From CAVZCK01 sp963773735 (GTDB taxonomy: Bacteria > Pseudomonadota > Alphaproteobacteria > Rhizobiales > Rhodomicrobiaceae), in contig CAVZCK010000021.1 of NCBI GenBank assembly GCA_963773735.1, forward strand, positions 801,227 through 865,226: DNA of 64,000 bases, written 5' to 3'. The position numbers were made by a program, and so were the translations under genes. This document shows, piece by piece, positions 28,487-40,343 of the stretch; position 1 is the stretch's first letter, and each line of letters begins with the position of its first letter. The notes under the pieces are model-generated. The model did not search any database and was not told where the DNA came from. It saw only the letters and a list, made by a program, of their open reading frames with translations.

Positions 28487-29575
28487 TCAGACGTTGCCGA
28501 GGATCTTGTCGTAGTACGGCGCCTCGCTGTACTTCGCCCACTGCCGATAGGTCTTCATGTAGCTCATATAGGACTCGTGCACCTTCTTGGTGACGGGGTC
28601 CTTTTCGACCGCTTCCGCCAGAATCTTCGCGTTCGCCGCGCGCAGCGCCTCCAGCACCGGATCCGGCAGCGGCTGAGCGATCACACCCTGGTTCTTGATC
28701 AGATCGTCCATCGCCTCGGCGTTCACCTTCTGGCACCAGGCCTCGCCGCGCACATTGCAGGCCATGCAGGCATTCTCCACGATCGCCTGCAGATCGGGCG
28801 GCAGGGAGCCCCAAGCCTTCTTGTTGATGGTCAGCTCGCTCGCCGTGGCGGTCTCGTGCCAGCCGGTGGTGTAGTAATATTTGGCGACCTTCTGCAGGCC
28901 GAGCTGACGATCGAGATAGGGGCCGACGAATTCGGCGGCGTCGATCACGCCGCGTTCAAGCGCCGGGAAAATATCGCCGGGCGCCAGCAGCATGGCGTCG
29001 ACGCCAAGCTCGCGATAGACGCGGCCCGCCAGGCCCGGAATGCGCATTTTCAGGCCCTTGAGGTCCTCGACCTTCTCGATCGGCTTGCGGAACCAGCCGG
29101 TCATCTGCACGCCGGTGTTGCCGCACAAAAACGGCACCAGATTGAACTTGTCGTAGACCTCGTGCCAGAGTTCCAGGCCGCCGCCGTCATACATCCAGCC
29201 ATTCAGGCCGACGAAATTGAAGCCGAAGGGCACGGCGCAGAAATATTGCCCGGCAAAGGTCTTGCCGGTCCAGAAATAGGAGTTGGCGTAGTTCATCTCG
29301 ACCGTGCCGGCGGACACCGCGTCGAAGCCGGCATTGGCGGGAATGAGTTCACCGGCGCCGTAGAACTGGATCTTGATGCGCCCGGCCGACATATCCTCTA
29401 TGCGCTTGATCAGGTCCTTGGCGCTGCCCGGACCGGTCGAATAGAAATAGGCGTTCGGGCCATAGAAACTCGTCATTTTCCAGTTGAAGGTGGTCTCCGC
29501 CTTCACGATGGCTGGGGCGGCAATGGTGCTGGCGGCAGTCGCCAGAGCCAATTTGGTGAAGTCGCGACGTCGCAT
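28487..29575 (-). CDS. dctP: TRAP transporter substrate-binding protein (DctP), Tat-exported
   Basis: 362-residue periplasmic binding protein. The N-terminus MRRRDFTKLALATAASTIAAPAIVKA is a twin-arginine signal. The mature part has the DctP features GSAKDLIKRIEDMSAGRIKIQFYGAGELIP, EDLKGLKMRIPGLAGRVYRELGVDAMLL and GVIDAAEFVGPYLDRQLGL, the last resembling the family's substrate Arg/Asn region. It resembles the subgroup annotated as binding mannitol- or chloroaromatic-type substrates, but specificity cannot be assigned. First gene of the dctPQM operon; the 270-bp upstream gap to the deacetylase gene holds its promoter. Confidence 0.92.
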   Translation of the reverse strand: MRRRDFTKLALATAASTIAAPAIVKAETTFNWKMTSFYGPNAYFYSTGPGSAKDLIKRIEDMSAGRIKIQFYGAGELIPANAGFDAVSAGTVEMNYANSYFWTGKTFAGQYFCAVPFGFNFVGLNGWMYDGGGLELWHEVYDKFNLVPFLCGNTGVQMTGWFRKPIEKVEDLKGLKMRIPGLAGRVYRELGVDAMLLAPGDIFPALERGVIDAAEFVGPYLDRQLGLQKVAKYYYTTGWHETATASELTINKKAWGSLPPDLQAIVENACMACNVRGEAWCQKVNAEAMDDLIKNQGVIAQPLPDPVLEALRAANAKILAEAVEKDPVTKKVHESYMSYMKTYRQWAKYSEAPYYDKILGNV

Positions 29576-29874
29576 GAAACGCTCCCTTTCCTGGCACTCG
29601 GTGCGCGCAATGCAGCAAGCGGCGTGCCATTCCGCTGATTTGCCGCCGTTTTTTACGATTGTTGCCGACCGAATGAACGTCGCCCAGCGAGAGTTGCTCG
29701 TTTAGACAGCGTCTGCCCAGTTTGTGGCCAGTTGCGGGAAAAAAGAAATCAAATTTGCTGCGAATTGCGGCGCTTGCGCTGTCGCGATTGCGGCCTTGAC
29801 GGCGCCGTCGCCGCCCGAGACCATGCTGAATAAGCGGGGACCGCAGCATGGCCGCGCAAATTCTGGAGGAGATG

Positions 29875-30765
29875 ATGGGTGAGCCGATGACGCCGACCGA
29901 ACGCCACGCCTATTCCGCCATCGTGGACCGTCCGCCGCTCACGCTGCCGGGCGGGGCGCGCATCATCGTCTGGACCATCGTCAATCTGGAGGTCTGGGAC
30001 ATTTCGCGGCCGATGGCGAGGCAGATCCTCCCGGCGCCGATGGGCCAGCCGCTGCTGCCGGACGTGCCGAACTGGTCCTGGCATGAATATGGGATGCGCG
30101 TCGGTGTCTGGCGGTTCTTCGAGCTGTACCGGCGGCTCGGCATCGTCCCGACCCTGGCGATCAATGCGCGCGTCTGCCTGGACTATGAGCGCGTGGCCGG
30201 CGAGGCCCGCGAGCTCGGCTGGGAATTCATGGGCCATGGCTTCGAGCAGATGCCGATCCATAAGATCGAGGATCAGGCGGCGATGATCGAGCGCGCCATG
30301 GGCACGCTGGAAGCCTTCACCGGCTCCCGTCCGGTCGGCTGGCTCGGGCCGGGGCTGACGCAAACCTATGATACGCCGGATATTCTTGCCGCCGCCGGGG
30401 TCAAATATATCGGCGACTGGGTCTATGACGATGAGCCGACCGTCATCCAAACGGCAACCGGCCCGCTGGTGACGCTGCCCTATTCGGTCGAGCTGAACGA
30501 CATTCCGATGATGATCGTCCAGCATCATGAGTCCGGATATTGGCAGCGGCGCTGCTGCGACCAGTTCGACAGGCTCTGGCAGGAAGGCTCGACGCGCCCG
30601 CGGATCATGGCGATGGCCATCCATCCCTATATTTCCGGCCAGCCCCACCGGATCAAATATCTCGAACAGGTCTATGAGCACATCAACGCGCATCCGGGCG
30701 TCATCCACTGGACCGGGGCACAGATCTACCATTGGTACAACGAGACGATGAAAGTGCACCCCTGA
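29875..30765 (+). CDS. Polysaccharide deacetylase family protein (NodB/allantoinase PuuE-like)
   Basis: About 296 residues with the NodB-homology fold. It contains MTPTERHAYSAIVDRPPLTLPGGARIIVWTIVN, LYRRLGIVPTLAINARVCLDYERV, ELGWEFMGHGFEQMPIHKI (metal His region) and AMAIHPYISGQPHRIKYLEQVYEHI. This version, with VNLEVWD and HGxxQ in place of the chitin-deacetylase HSxxH, is the group that includes cofactor-free allantoinase (PuuE) and cyclic-imide or related amidohydrolases. The divergent TRAP operon suggests a small-molecule amide substrate. The start is ambiguous among nearby ATGs (29872, 29875, 29887); GGAGG lies just before them. Confidence 0.8.
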   Translation: MGEPMTPTERHAYSAIVDRPPLTLPGGARIIVWTIVNLEVWDISRPMARQILPAPMGQPLLPDVPNWSWHEYGMRVGVWRFFELYRRLGIVPTLAINARVCLDYERVAGEARELGWEFMGHGFEQMPIHKIEDQAAMIERAMGTLEAFTGSRPVGWLGPGLTQTYDTPDILAAAGVKYIGDWVYDDEPTVIQTATGPLVTLPYSVELNDIPMMIVQHHESGYWQRRCCDQFDRLWQEGSTRPRIMAMAIHPYISGQPHRIKYLEQVYEHINAHPGVIHWTGAQIYHWYNETMKVHP

Positions 30766-31130
30766 GCGCGGGGCGCTAGCGAAAAGGCGCGGCCAACCGC
30801 CCGCAACGATCTTTGTCCCTGCATAATTGCAAACTTCCGATCGAGGATGGATTGCCCTATTCGGACTGAGCTCCTATATTCCCTCCATCCCAGCTCTTCT
30901 GGCGGGAAATCCCCATGAATCAGCGCATCATCGATTATTATATCGTCCGAACGGGCATTGCCTCTCCAGGCGAGCCCGAACTGAGAAACATCGCTGCGCT
31001 GGCAGGCGCGGCCATCGAATATCCGCCGATCGACGTTCAGAAGGTCTTCGCCGAACGCGGCACGACCCGGCCGCCCGGGAAGCCGCGATGCACGGCGCGA
31101 CCCGCCCGACAAGCCGGTCAGGCATCGTTG

Positions 31131-32322
31131 ATGACGGCACCCATCGTGATCGTCGGCGCCGGCCAGGCGGGTATCCGCGCGGCCGAAACGCTCCGCCAGC
31201 TCGGCTGCGACAATCCGATTTTGATGTTCGGCGAAGAGCCCTATCCGCCATATCAGCGGCCGCCGCTGTCGAAAAAATTTCTCGCCGGCGAGATGTCCGA
31301 GGAGCAGCTTCATCTGCACGGCGACAGCTTCTTCGAGCATCACGCCATCGAGTTCGTCAAAGGTAGCCGCGTTCTGGCGATCGACCCGCGCGAGCGGCGC
31401 ATCCAGCTCGCCGGCGTGAGCGCGCCGGTCCCCTACGCCAAGCTGCTCATCGCAACCGGATGCCATGCGCGGCCTCTGCCTGTGGCGGTTGCCGACGGCA
31501 CCGATCTCGAAACGCTCCGCACGATCGACGACGTCATCCGGCTGCGCGAGAGACTGCCCGGCGCCCACCGCATCGCGATCATCGGCGGCGGCTATATCGG
31601 CCTGGAAGTCACCGCCGTGCTGCGGACGATGGGCAAGTCCGTGACACTTGCTTGAAGCGCAGCCCTGCCTGATGAACCGCGTCACCTGCGAGGCCGTGTC
31701 GGAATTCTTCCGGCGTCTGCATGGCGAGCGCGGCGTCGACATCCGGCTGAACGCGAAAGTTATCGGCATCGCCAAGGACGGCGCGGCAATGGCCGTCGAA
31801 CTCGCCGGCGGCGAGCGCATCGGCGCCGACCTTGTGCTGGTCGCGATCGGCGCGATGGCCAATGACGCGCTTGCCCGCGAGGCCGGCCTGCCCTGCCGGG
31901 ATGGCATTCTGGTCGACGACCATTGCCGCGTGGCGCCCGATATTTTCGCCGCCGGTGACTGCACGCGCTTCCCGTCGGCGCGCTATGGGCGGCAGGTCCG
32001 GCTCGAAAGCGTTCAGAACGCCAACGATCAGGCGCGCGCCGCCGCGCACGCCATGCTCGGCGACGCGGTGCGCTACGATCCCGTCCCCTGGTTCTGGTCG
32101 GATCAATATGAGATCAAGCTGCAGATTGCCGGTCTCGGCGAGGGCTATGATCACATCGCGACGGAAGGCAAGCCGGAGGAGAACGCCTTCGCCGTCTCCT
32201 ATTTCAAGGCGGGCCGCCTCATCGCCGTCGATGCGGTCAATATGGGGCGGGCGCATATGCTCGCACGGCGTTCGCTCGCCGAGGGGCCGGCAATCGCAAC
32301 CGCCGATGCTCTGCCACGTTAG
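31131..32322 (+). CDS. NAD(P)H-dependent ferredoxin reductase (FAD), one frameshift
   Basis: Flavoprotein of the rubredoxin/ferredoxin/putidaredoxin reductase group that passes electrons from NAD(P)H to a small iron-sulfur protein. It shows the FAD loop IVIVGAGQAGIRAAETLRQLG, YPPYQRPPLSKKFLAGE, LLIATGCHARPLP, the NAD loop IAIIGGGYIGLEVTAVL, then after an indel near 31655 LEAQPCLMNRVTCEAVS and the FAD site IFAAGDCTRFPS and RLESVQNANDQARAAA. Length ~397 fits. The open frame continues upstream to 30915 without clear homology. No ferredoxin or oxygenase gene is adjacent, so its partner is unknown. Confidence 0.88.
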
Positions 32323-32375
32323 CCTTGCATCGCGCCGCTCTGACGACGCATCGCGTGAAAGCGAGGAATTTGATC

Positions 32376-33506
32376 ATGGCGAAAGACGGCATGACGACCC
32401 CACGGATTGAGCACAGCGTGCCGTGGTTCTGGCCGCTCGCGGCCGCCATCGAAATGGGCAGCGAGGGCCTGCGCCTGTTTCAGGAGAATGCCCGCTATCT
32501 GGGCGAAGCGAAAAAGCTTGTGGCGCCGCCCGAGCCGGAATGGGCAACGCCCAACCGCGTCATTCTCGAATTGGACACGATGCGGCTGAGAGACTTCTCC
32601 GCCGCCGGTGCGGACGCGAAGTCGGCGCCGGTCATCATCGATCCGCCCTATGCCGGGCACAGCTCGACCATCGCCGACTACGCCAAAGGGCAGAGCCTTG
32701 TCGAGACGCTCAATGCCTCGAGAGTGAAGCGCGTTCTGGTGATGGACTGGAAGAATGCCGGGCCCGAGATGCGTGACTTCGACATCGACAAATATCTAGC
32801 CGAAATCAATGTCGTCGTCGACGATATCGGCCGCCGGGTGACGCTCGTCGGCCTGTGCCAGGGCGGCTGGATGTCGGCGATGTATGCCTGCCGCTTTCCC
32901 GAGAAGGTCGCCGCATTGGTGCTGGCGGGTGCCCCGATGGATGCGGACGCGGGCGACGGTCCCATCAAGAAAATGGCGCATGAATTGCCGCTCAGCTTTT
33001 ATGAGGACATGGTTGCCGCAGGCGGCGGCCGGATGCTCGGACGGTATATGCTCGCAGGGTGGAAGAACATGCATCCGGACCAGCAATATCTGGGCAAATT
33101 CCTCAACCTCTATGAGCACATCGAGGACAAAAGCTACATCAAGCGGACCGAACAATTCGAGCGCTGGTACGAGAACCCGCTTGATCTGCCGGGGCGCTAT
33201 TATCTGCAGGCGATCCAGCTCATCTTCAAAGAGAACCGCTTTGCCAAGGGCGAGTTCGTCGGCCTTGGCCGCAAGCTCTCGCTGCGTGACATTACGGTGC
33301 CGGTCTATCTCCTGGCAGGCGAGGCCGACGATATCACCCCGCGAGAGCAGGTTTTCGAAGCCGAGCGCCTCCTTGGCACGCCGAAAGACAAGATCGAGAA
33401 GGCCCTCGTGCCGGGCGGCCATATCGGCTTGTTCATGGGCTCGCACAGCCTCAAGCAGTTCTGGCCGAAGATCGCCGCCTGGATGATCGCCAACGGCGCC
33501 GCTTAG
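32376..33506 (+). CDS. Alpha/beta hydrolase resembling PHA synthase/depolymerase
   Basis: 376-residue protein. Its nucleophile elbow is VTLVGLCQGGWMSAMYAC, with Cys where lipases have Ser; G-x-C-x-G is typical of polyhydroxyalkanoate synthases and related proteins. Upstream is VIIDPPYAGHSSTIADYAKGQSLVETL and VLVMDWKNAGPEMRDFDIDKYLAEI, downstream PVYLLAGEADDITPREQVF (Asp) and ALVPGGHIGLFMGSHS (His), giving a complete Cys-Asp-His triad. It is shorter than PhaC (~570) and lacks its N-terminal domain, so an acyl-thioester or polymer-degrading role is possible. It follows the reductase gene by 53 bp. Confidence 0.75.
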   Translation: MAKDGMTTPRIEHSVPWFWPLAAAIEMGSEGLRLFQENARYLGEAKKLVAPPEPEWATPNRVILELDTMRLRDFSAAGADAKSAPVIIDPPYAGHSSTIADYAKGQSLVETLNASRVKRVLVMDWKNAGPEMRDFDIDKYLAEINVVVDDIGRRVTLVGLCQGGWMSAMYACRFPEKVAALVLAGAPMDADAGDGPIKKMAHELPLSFYEDMVAAGGGRMLGRYMLAGWKNMHPDQQYLGKFLNLYEHIEDKSYIKRTEQFERWYENPLDLPGRYYLQAIQLIFKENRFAKGEFVGLGRKLSLRDITVPVYLLAGEADDITPREQVFEAERLLGTPKDKIEKALVPGGHIGLFMGSHSLKQFWPKIAAWMIANGAA

Positions 33507-33552
33507 CGAGCGCATCGGGCTGAATAGTGTGATCGCAGGCTATCTTTCTCGG

Positions 33553-33659
33553 CGTCGTCCCGGACGGCCGGCAGGCCGAGCCGGGACCTAATGGCGTTGC
33601 AGCAAGTTTGGCCCGTGAGGCGAAGCGAGTAGGCCCCGGCTCTCACGGCCGGGGCGACA
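33553..33659. repeat. Palindromic GC-rich intergenic repeat, copy 2
   Basis: Starts cgtcgtcccggacggccggc and ends with ctctcacggccggggcgaca. It lies in the 225-bp gap between the hydrolase and the convergent MHYT-LytTR regulator, after which nothing else is seen up to 33731. Confidence 0.65.
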
Positions 33660-33731
33660 CCGAATACGGCGCCGCGTCCTGCCGGTAATGACCACCAAAG
33701 CAGCAAGGTGCCGCGGAACAAACGCGCTTGG

Positions 33732-34919
33732 CTAAGCCGGCGCGGCCTGCGGCAGGGGCGGCAGGTGGCCGGGGCGGCCTTCGAGCAGCGTCAAAACCTG
33801 ACGCACATTCGACCGGCTGACCGGCACCGAGCATTCGCCCGTCGCGCTGAGCAGCAGGAGGCCGCCGTCGCCCTGACGGCGAAAGCCGAGAACATGCTCG
33901 ATATTGACCAGATGGCTGCGATGCGAGCGCACGAATTGCGGGGCCGCCAGCAGCTTGGCGAGCACCGAAATCGACCTCTCACAGAAGAATTCGTCGATCG
34001 TTCCGCCATCGGATTTCAGCGAAATCCAGGAATAATGTCCGTCCGCGCGGACGGCGAGAATCGAGGCCGGCTCGGCGAAGAAGACCGACTGGTTGCGGCG
34101 CAGCGGAATGCGCGCCGGCTGATTTGCGGCGGCGATGGAAAGCGGATGCCCGGCTCCGGCTTCCGCGTCGGCGGCGGCAGGAACGGAGATGTCGCGCGGC
34201 CGGTCGTCGCCGCGTTTCTGGTCCGGCAGCGCGATGACCAGAAACAGCCCGCAGATCAGGAATGTGGTGATGGCAACGATGAAGGCGAGATTGTGCTGCG
34301 TCAGCACCGGGCCCTGCACGATCACGATGTCGCCCGCCGAGGCAAAGCTCGTCGCCATCATCGCCACATAGTGCATCGACGAAATGGCAAGCCCCAGCGC
34401 CACCGCCCCGCCGACCGTTTCCCAGGGGCCGCGCTCGCGGAAGGTGAACCACAGCGCCAGCGTCGACACGGCGATGCCGACCAGGATCGAGGCCGCCACG
34501 CCGAACGGATCGTAGCTGACGATGCAATTCGCCCGGATGGCGCTCATGCCCATATAGTGCATGCCGGCAATGCCGCTGCCCATGAGCAGGCCGCCGGCAG
34601 GTACGGAATAGCGGCTGATGCGTCCGGAACTCGCCGCATAAAGGCCAAGGCCCGTGAGCAGGATGGCGATGAACGCCGAGATCGTCGTGACCAGACTGTC
34701 ATAGTCGACGGGAACCGGCAGCCCGAGCGCGAGCATGGCGATGAAGTGCATCGACCAGATGCTGCTGCCGATGGTTGCGGCGCCGGCAACGATCTTGAGC
34801 TTGTAGGGCGCGCTGGTGAAAACCCCGCGCCGGGCCATGATGAGAAAGCCGGCAAACGATCCTAAGATCGCCACGGAGATCGAGAGCAGAACAAGGGTCG
34901 GATCGTAAGAGACGATCAT
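33732..34919 (-). CDS. coxC: MHYT-LytTR membrane-bound transcription regulator, CoxC-like
   Basis: 395-residue one-component regulator. The membrane half (residues ~1-235) has seven helices and the three MHYT motifs WSMHFIAM, AGMHYMGM and SSMHYVAM, proposed to bind copper and a gas (O2, CO or NO). A linker is followed by a LytTR DNA-binding domain (~280-380): ASILAVRADGHYSWI, FFCERSISVLAKLLAAPQFVRSHRSHLVNIEHVLGF. This architecture and its position divergent from coxMSL match CoxC/CoxH of Oligotropha carboxidovorans, so it probably senses gas and controls CO dehydrogenase synthesis. The ATG at 34919 lies 60 bp from the first candidate operator repeat. Confidence 0.85.
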   Translation of the reverse strand: MIVSYDPTLVLLSISVAILGSFAGFLIMARRGVFTSAPYKLKIVAGAATIGSSIWSMHFIAMLALGLPVPVDYDSLVTTISAFIAILLTGLGLYAASSGRISRYSVPAGGLLMGSGIAGMHYMGMSAIRANCIVSYDPFGVAASILVGIAVSTLALWFTFRERGPWETVGGAVALGLAISSMHYVAMMATSFASAGDIVIVQGPVLTQHNLAFIVAITTFLICGLFLVIALPDQKRGDDRPRDISVPAAADAEAGAGHPLSIAAANQPARIPLRRNQSVFFAEPASILAVRADGHYSWISLKSDGGTIDEFFCERSISVLAKLLAAPQFVRSHRSHLVNIEHVLGFRRQGDGGLLLLSATGECSVPVSRSNVRQVLTLLEGRPGHLPPLPQAAPA

Positions 34920-34979
34920 TGGCGCTTAAACGGCGGCCTCACCGCTCCCCGAAACTGATTTATGAGTGTATCCGCGGCT

Positions 34980-35013
34980 CGTCACTCATGCAATATTTCC
35001 GCCGTTCGTGCGG
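34980..35013. promoter_or_regulatory. Candidate LytTR operator, proximal to coxC
   Basis: cgtcactcatgcaa at 34980-34993 is followed 20 bp later by cgccgttcgtgcgg at 35000-35013. The two match at 8 of the first 13 positions. A 20- to 21-bp period puts both on the same DNA face, as LytTR proteins need. A stronger pair of the same motif lies at 35131-35167. Confidence 0.45.
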
Positions 35014-35130
35014 GATCACGTTTCGGGCAGGGGTGTGCACAAGCTGGTTCCTGGCGCCCACGGCTGGACCAAGTGGAGACCTTACCGGGCGTTGGCCTGC
35101 GCCGGCAATCGTGCATCCTTTGTGCATAGC

Positions 35131-35167
35131 CGTCATTCATGAACGGCTTTCGTCACTCGTGAACGCT
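35131..35167. promoter_or_regulatory. Candidate LytTR operator, coxM side
   Basis: cgtcattcatgaacg (35131-35145) and cgtcactcgtgaacg (35151-35165) are direct repeats with exactly 20 bp between starts and 13 of 15 identical bases. They lie ~160-190 bp upstream of coxM and share the motif CGTCAYTCRTG with the copy at 34980. This is the expected form of a LytTR binding site, probably for the adjacent CoxC-like protein. Confidence 0.55.
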
Positions 35168-35322
35168 GCCGGAAACACGCCAGGGTCCTGAGCTAGGCTT
35201 ACAGACTGGATTCGAACGCATATGTCGCCGGCCTGCGCCGCAGCGCGTCATGCCGGCGAGCCGAACGAGCCGCAAACCAAAAAAATATCCTGGAGGAAGC
35301 ATCATGACCCGAGGAGGCGGAG

Positions 35323-36228
35323 ATGATTCCGGCTAACTTCACCTATCACCGCCCGGACAGCAAGGTGCAGGCGCTCCGTCTGCTTGGTCAGTTCGGCGAT
35401 GATGGCCGCGTGCTGGCCGGCGGACACAGCCTCGTGCCGATGATGAAGCTGCGCATGGCGACCCCAGCGCATCTCATCGACATCACCCGCATCGGCGAGC
35501 TGAAGGGCGTTTCGGTCAGCGGCTCGCAGATCGAAATCGGCGCAATGACGACGCAAGCCGAGCTGATCAGCTCGGAGGAGCTGGCCCGCGCCTGCCCGAT
35601 CATCCGCGAAACCGCCACGCAGATTGCCGATCCGCAGGTGCGATCCTGCGGCACCATAGGCGGCAATGTCGGGGGCGGCGATCCGGCCAACGACATGCCG
35701 GCGCTGATGCAGTGCTTAGACGCGTCCTTTGTCTTGGAGAGCGCCGGCGCGACTCGGGAGGTGCGGGCGCGGGATTTCTATCGGGGGCCGTTCGTTACCG
35801 CACTCAAGCCCGGCGAAATGCTCACCAAACTGCGCTTTGCGATCCCTCCGGCCGGGCACGGCCATGCCTACAAAAAGCTCAAGCGCAAGATCGGTGACTA
35901 TGCGACAGCCGCCGCCGCCGTGATCCTCGAAATCTCCGGCGGCAAGGTGCAGAAGGCGTCCATTGCGCTGACCAATCTCGGCCCCACCCCGCTCTATGCA
36001 AATGATGCCGTCGCCCGCATCACCGGCAGCTCGCTCGGCGCAGCCGATGTCGATGCCGCCGCCGCCGCCGCCGAGGCGATGACCGCACCGGTGAACGATG
36101 GGCGTGGCTCCGTCGAATATCGCAGACGAATGGCCGGCGTGATGGTCCGGCGCGCGCTCATGGAAGCGGCAAGCCGCGCGGGCGAAGTCAAGGCAGGAGG
36201 AGGCGTTTTCGGATGGCTAAGAGGCTGA
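35323..36228 (+). CDS. coxM: Aerobic carbon monoxide dehydrogenase, medium FAD subunit
   Basis: 301-residue flavoprotein subunit that passes electrons from the CO-oxidising centre to the quinone pool. FAD-binding motifs are VLAGGHSLVPMMKLRMATP near residue 28 and DPQVRSCGTIGGNVGGGDPANDMPA near residue 105. FYRGPFVTALKPGEMLTKLRF and KLKRKIGDYATAAAAVILE follow. The gene opens the coxMSL operon and overlaps the coxS start by 16 bp. A GGAGGCGGAG ribosome site sits just before the ATG. The divergent regulator gene and operator candidates are upstream. Confidence 0.95.
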   Translation: MIPANFTYHRPDSKVQALRLLGQFGDDGRVLAGGHSLVPMMKLRMATPAHLIDITRIGELKGVSVSGSQIEIGAMTTQAELISSEELARACPIIRETATQIADPQVRSCGTIGGNVGGGDPANDMPALMQCLDASFVLESAGATREVRARDFYRGPFVTALKPGEMLTKLRFAIPPAGHGHAYKKLKRKIGDYATAAAAVILEISGGKVQKASIALTNLGPTPLYANDAVARITGSSLGAADVDAAAAAAEAMTAPVNDGRGSVEYRRRMAGVMVRRALMEAASRAGEVKAGGGVFGWLRG

Positions 36229-36701
36229 TTTCGCTGACCGTGAACGGCGAAAGGCATGAGCGCGCGGTCGAGGACCGGACGCTGCTCATTCATTTCCTGC
36301 GCGAGGATCTGGCGCTGAAGGGCTCCCATATTGGCTGCGACACCAGCCATTGCGGCGCCTGCACCGTCGATATGGACGGCAAGTCGGTAAAATCCTGCAC
36401 TATCTTCGCGGTGCAAGCCGAGGGCGCGCAGATCCGCACCATCGAAGGCATGGCCAACGCCGACGGCAGCCTGCATCCGCTGCAGGAAGGCTTCCGCAAC
36501 GAGCACGGCCTGCAATGCGGCTACTGCACGCCGGGCATGATCATGCGCGCCTACCGGCTGCTTGCCGAGAACCCGAACCCGACGGACGAGGAAATCCGCA
36601 TGGGCATCTCCGGAAATCTGTGCCGCTGCACCGGCTATCAGAACATCGTCAAGTCGATCCGCCATGCGGCGGAGCAAAATGAATGTGCGGGAGGCCGCCG
36701 A

Positions 36702-36705
<4 letters not shown>
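36213..36705 (+). CDS. coxS: Aerobic carbon monoxide dehydrogenase, small 2Fe-2S subunit (frameshift at the 3' end)
   Basis: About 163 residues with two [2Fe-2S] centres: the plant-type HIGCDTSHCGACTVDMDG with a fourth Cys in SCTIFAVQ, and the C-terminal-type LQCGYCTPGMIM with NLCRCTGYQNIVKSI. As given, the frame runs without a stop into coxL. Deleting one A from the caaaatga run at ~36676-36683 gives an end EQMNVREAAE and a TGA at 36703-36705 that overlaps the coxL ATG (ATGA). A true fusion would be unprecedented for this enzyme, so an assembly indel is the better reading. Confidence 0.93.
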
Positions 36706-39119
<2,414 letters not shown>

Positions 39120-39208
39120 AGCCGGGACGCGCAAGCTCCTCCGGCCCAGTGCGCCAAAATACCGGGTCGGAGGAGTGTCATTCTAGCTATACCCGCAGGT
39201 CGCTGTTG

Positions 39209-40088
39209 ATGAAGACGCCGCCCGATATTCAAGCCGCGCTCGAACGCGTCGGCTATATCGCGGATAGCGGGCTGGCTACGGCACTGGCGATGATGCGGCT
39301 GCTCGGACGGCCGTTGCTTGTCGAGGGCGAGGCCGGTGTCGGCAAGACCGAACTGGCCAAAGCGCTGGCGGACGCCTCGGGCCGGCGCCTGATCCGGCTG
39401 CAATGCTATGAGGGGCTCGATGCTTCGAGCGCCGTCTATGAGTGGAACTACCAGCGCCAGATCCTGGCGATCCGCGTGCTCGAAGGCGAGGCGGCGAGCA
39501 CGGAGGCCAAGGAAAGCCACATCTTCTCGGAAAGCTTCCTGTTGAAGCGCCCGCTGCTGGAAGCCATCACCCAAGCCGAGCCGCCGGTGCTGCTGATCGA
39601 CGAGATCGACCGGGCCGACGAGGAATTCGAAGCCTATCTGCTTGAGGTCCTCGCCGATTACCAGATCACCATCCCCGAATTCGGCACCATCCGCGCGACG
39701 AGCATCCCGCAAGTCGTCCTGACGTCCAATGCCACCCGCGAGCTGTCCGGGGCGCTGCGCCGCCGCTGCCTCTATCATTATGTCGAGTTTCCGGGCGCCG
39801 CGACCGAGCTGCGGATCATCGAGACGCGCTTTCCGGGCATATCCGTGGCCCTCGCCGGCCAGATCGCGCAGTTCGTGCAGCGCCTTCGCGCCGAGGATTT
39901 GCGCAGGAAGCCCGGCGTCGCCGAGACGCTGGATTGGGTGGCGGCGCTCGTCGGCCTCGACATCACGGCGCTCCAGGATAATCCCGAAACCATTCACCAG
40001 ACGCTGCTCTGCCTCTTGAAGACGCAGGGAAGACCGCGAGGCGATCCCGTTGCAGGTTTTCGAGCGGCTCGCAGGAACGGCGGCATGA
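39209..40088 (+). CDS. coxD: MoxR-type AAA+ ATPase CoxD (frameshift at the 3' end)
   Basis: AAA+ chaperone required in Oligotropha for maturation of the Cu-S-Mo centre. Walker A is LLVEGEAGVGKTELAKALA near residue 40, Walker B VLLIDEIDRADEEFEAYLLEVL near residue 125, then sensor-1 VVLTSNATRELSGALRRRCLYHYVEFP. The end should read EDREAIPLQVFERLAGTAA with a TGA at 40086-40088 after an indel at ~40031; the uncorrected frame runs to 40108. It follows coxL by 89 bp. Confidence 0.9.
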
Positions 40089-40130
40089 AAGAGGGTGCGC
40101 TTGGATGATGCGCTCATCGATCACCCGGAT

Positions 40131-40238
40131 GTCGCCCCGGCCGTCAGAGCCGGGGCCCATTGGCTTCACCACCAAGCACGAGCTTGCGGAAAGGTGGATT
40201 GGATCCCGGCTCGCGCCTGCGGCGCGTCCGGGACGACG
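40131..40238. repeat. Palindromic GC-rich intergenic repeat, copy 3
   Basis: Lies in the 255-bp gap between coxD and coxE, inside what is otherwise a continuous operon. It starts gtcgccccggccgtcagagc and ends gcgcctgcggcgcgtccggg. The rest of the gap shows nothing else. Confidence 0.65.
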
Positions 40239-40343
40239 CGGAGTGTCGAAGCAGCCTTTCGCAAAGATCTCCTCTGGGAGACGAGACCGTCTGTGCCGCG
40301 GCAATGCGCTTGCGACTAAAGCAACCGGTTTGGGGAGGCACGA

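Noticed and set aside
30915..31130. In-frame 72-residue N-terminal extension of the ferredoxin reductase
   Set aside because: The reductase family starts at the FAD loop (MTAPIVIVGAGQAG); the extension has no recognised domain. A separate small gene cannot be excluded.
40089..40343. Open frames of ~60-88 codons between coxD and coxE
   Set aside because: They lie over a palindromic repeat found at several other places and carry no domain.
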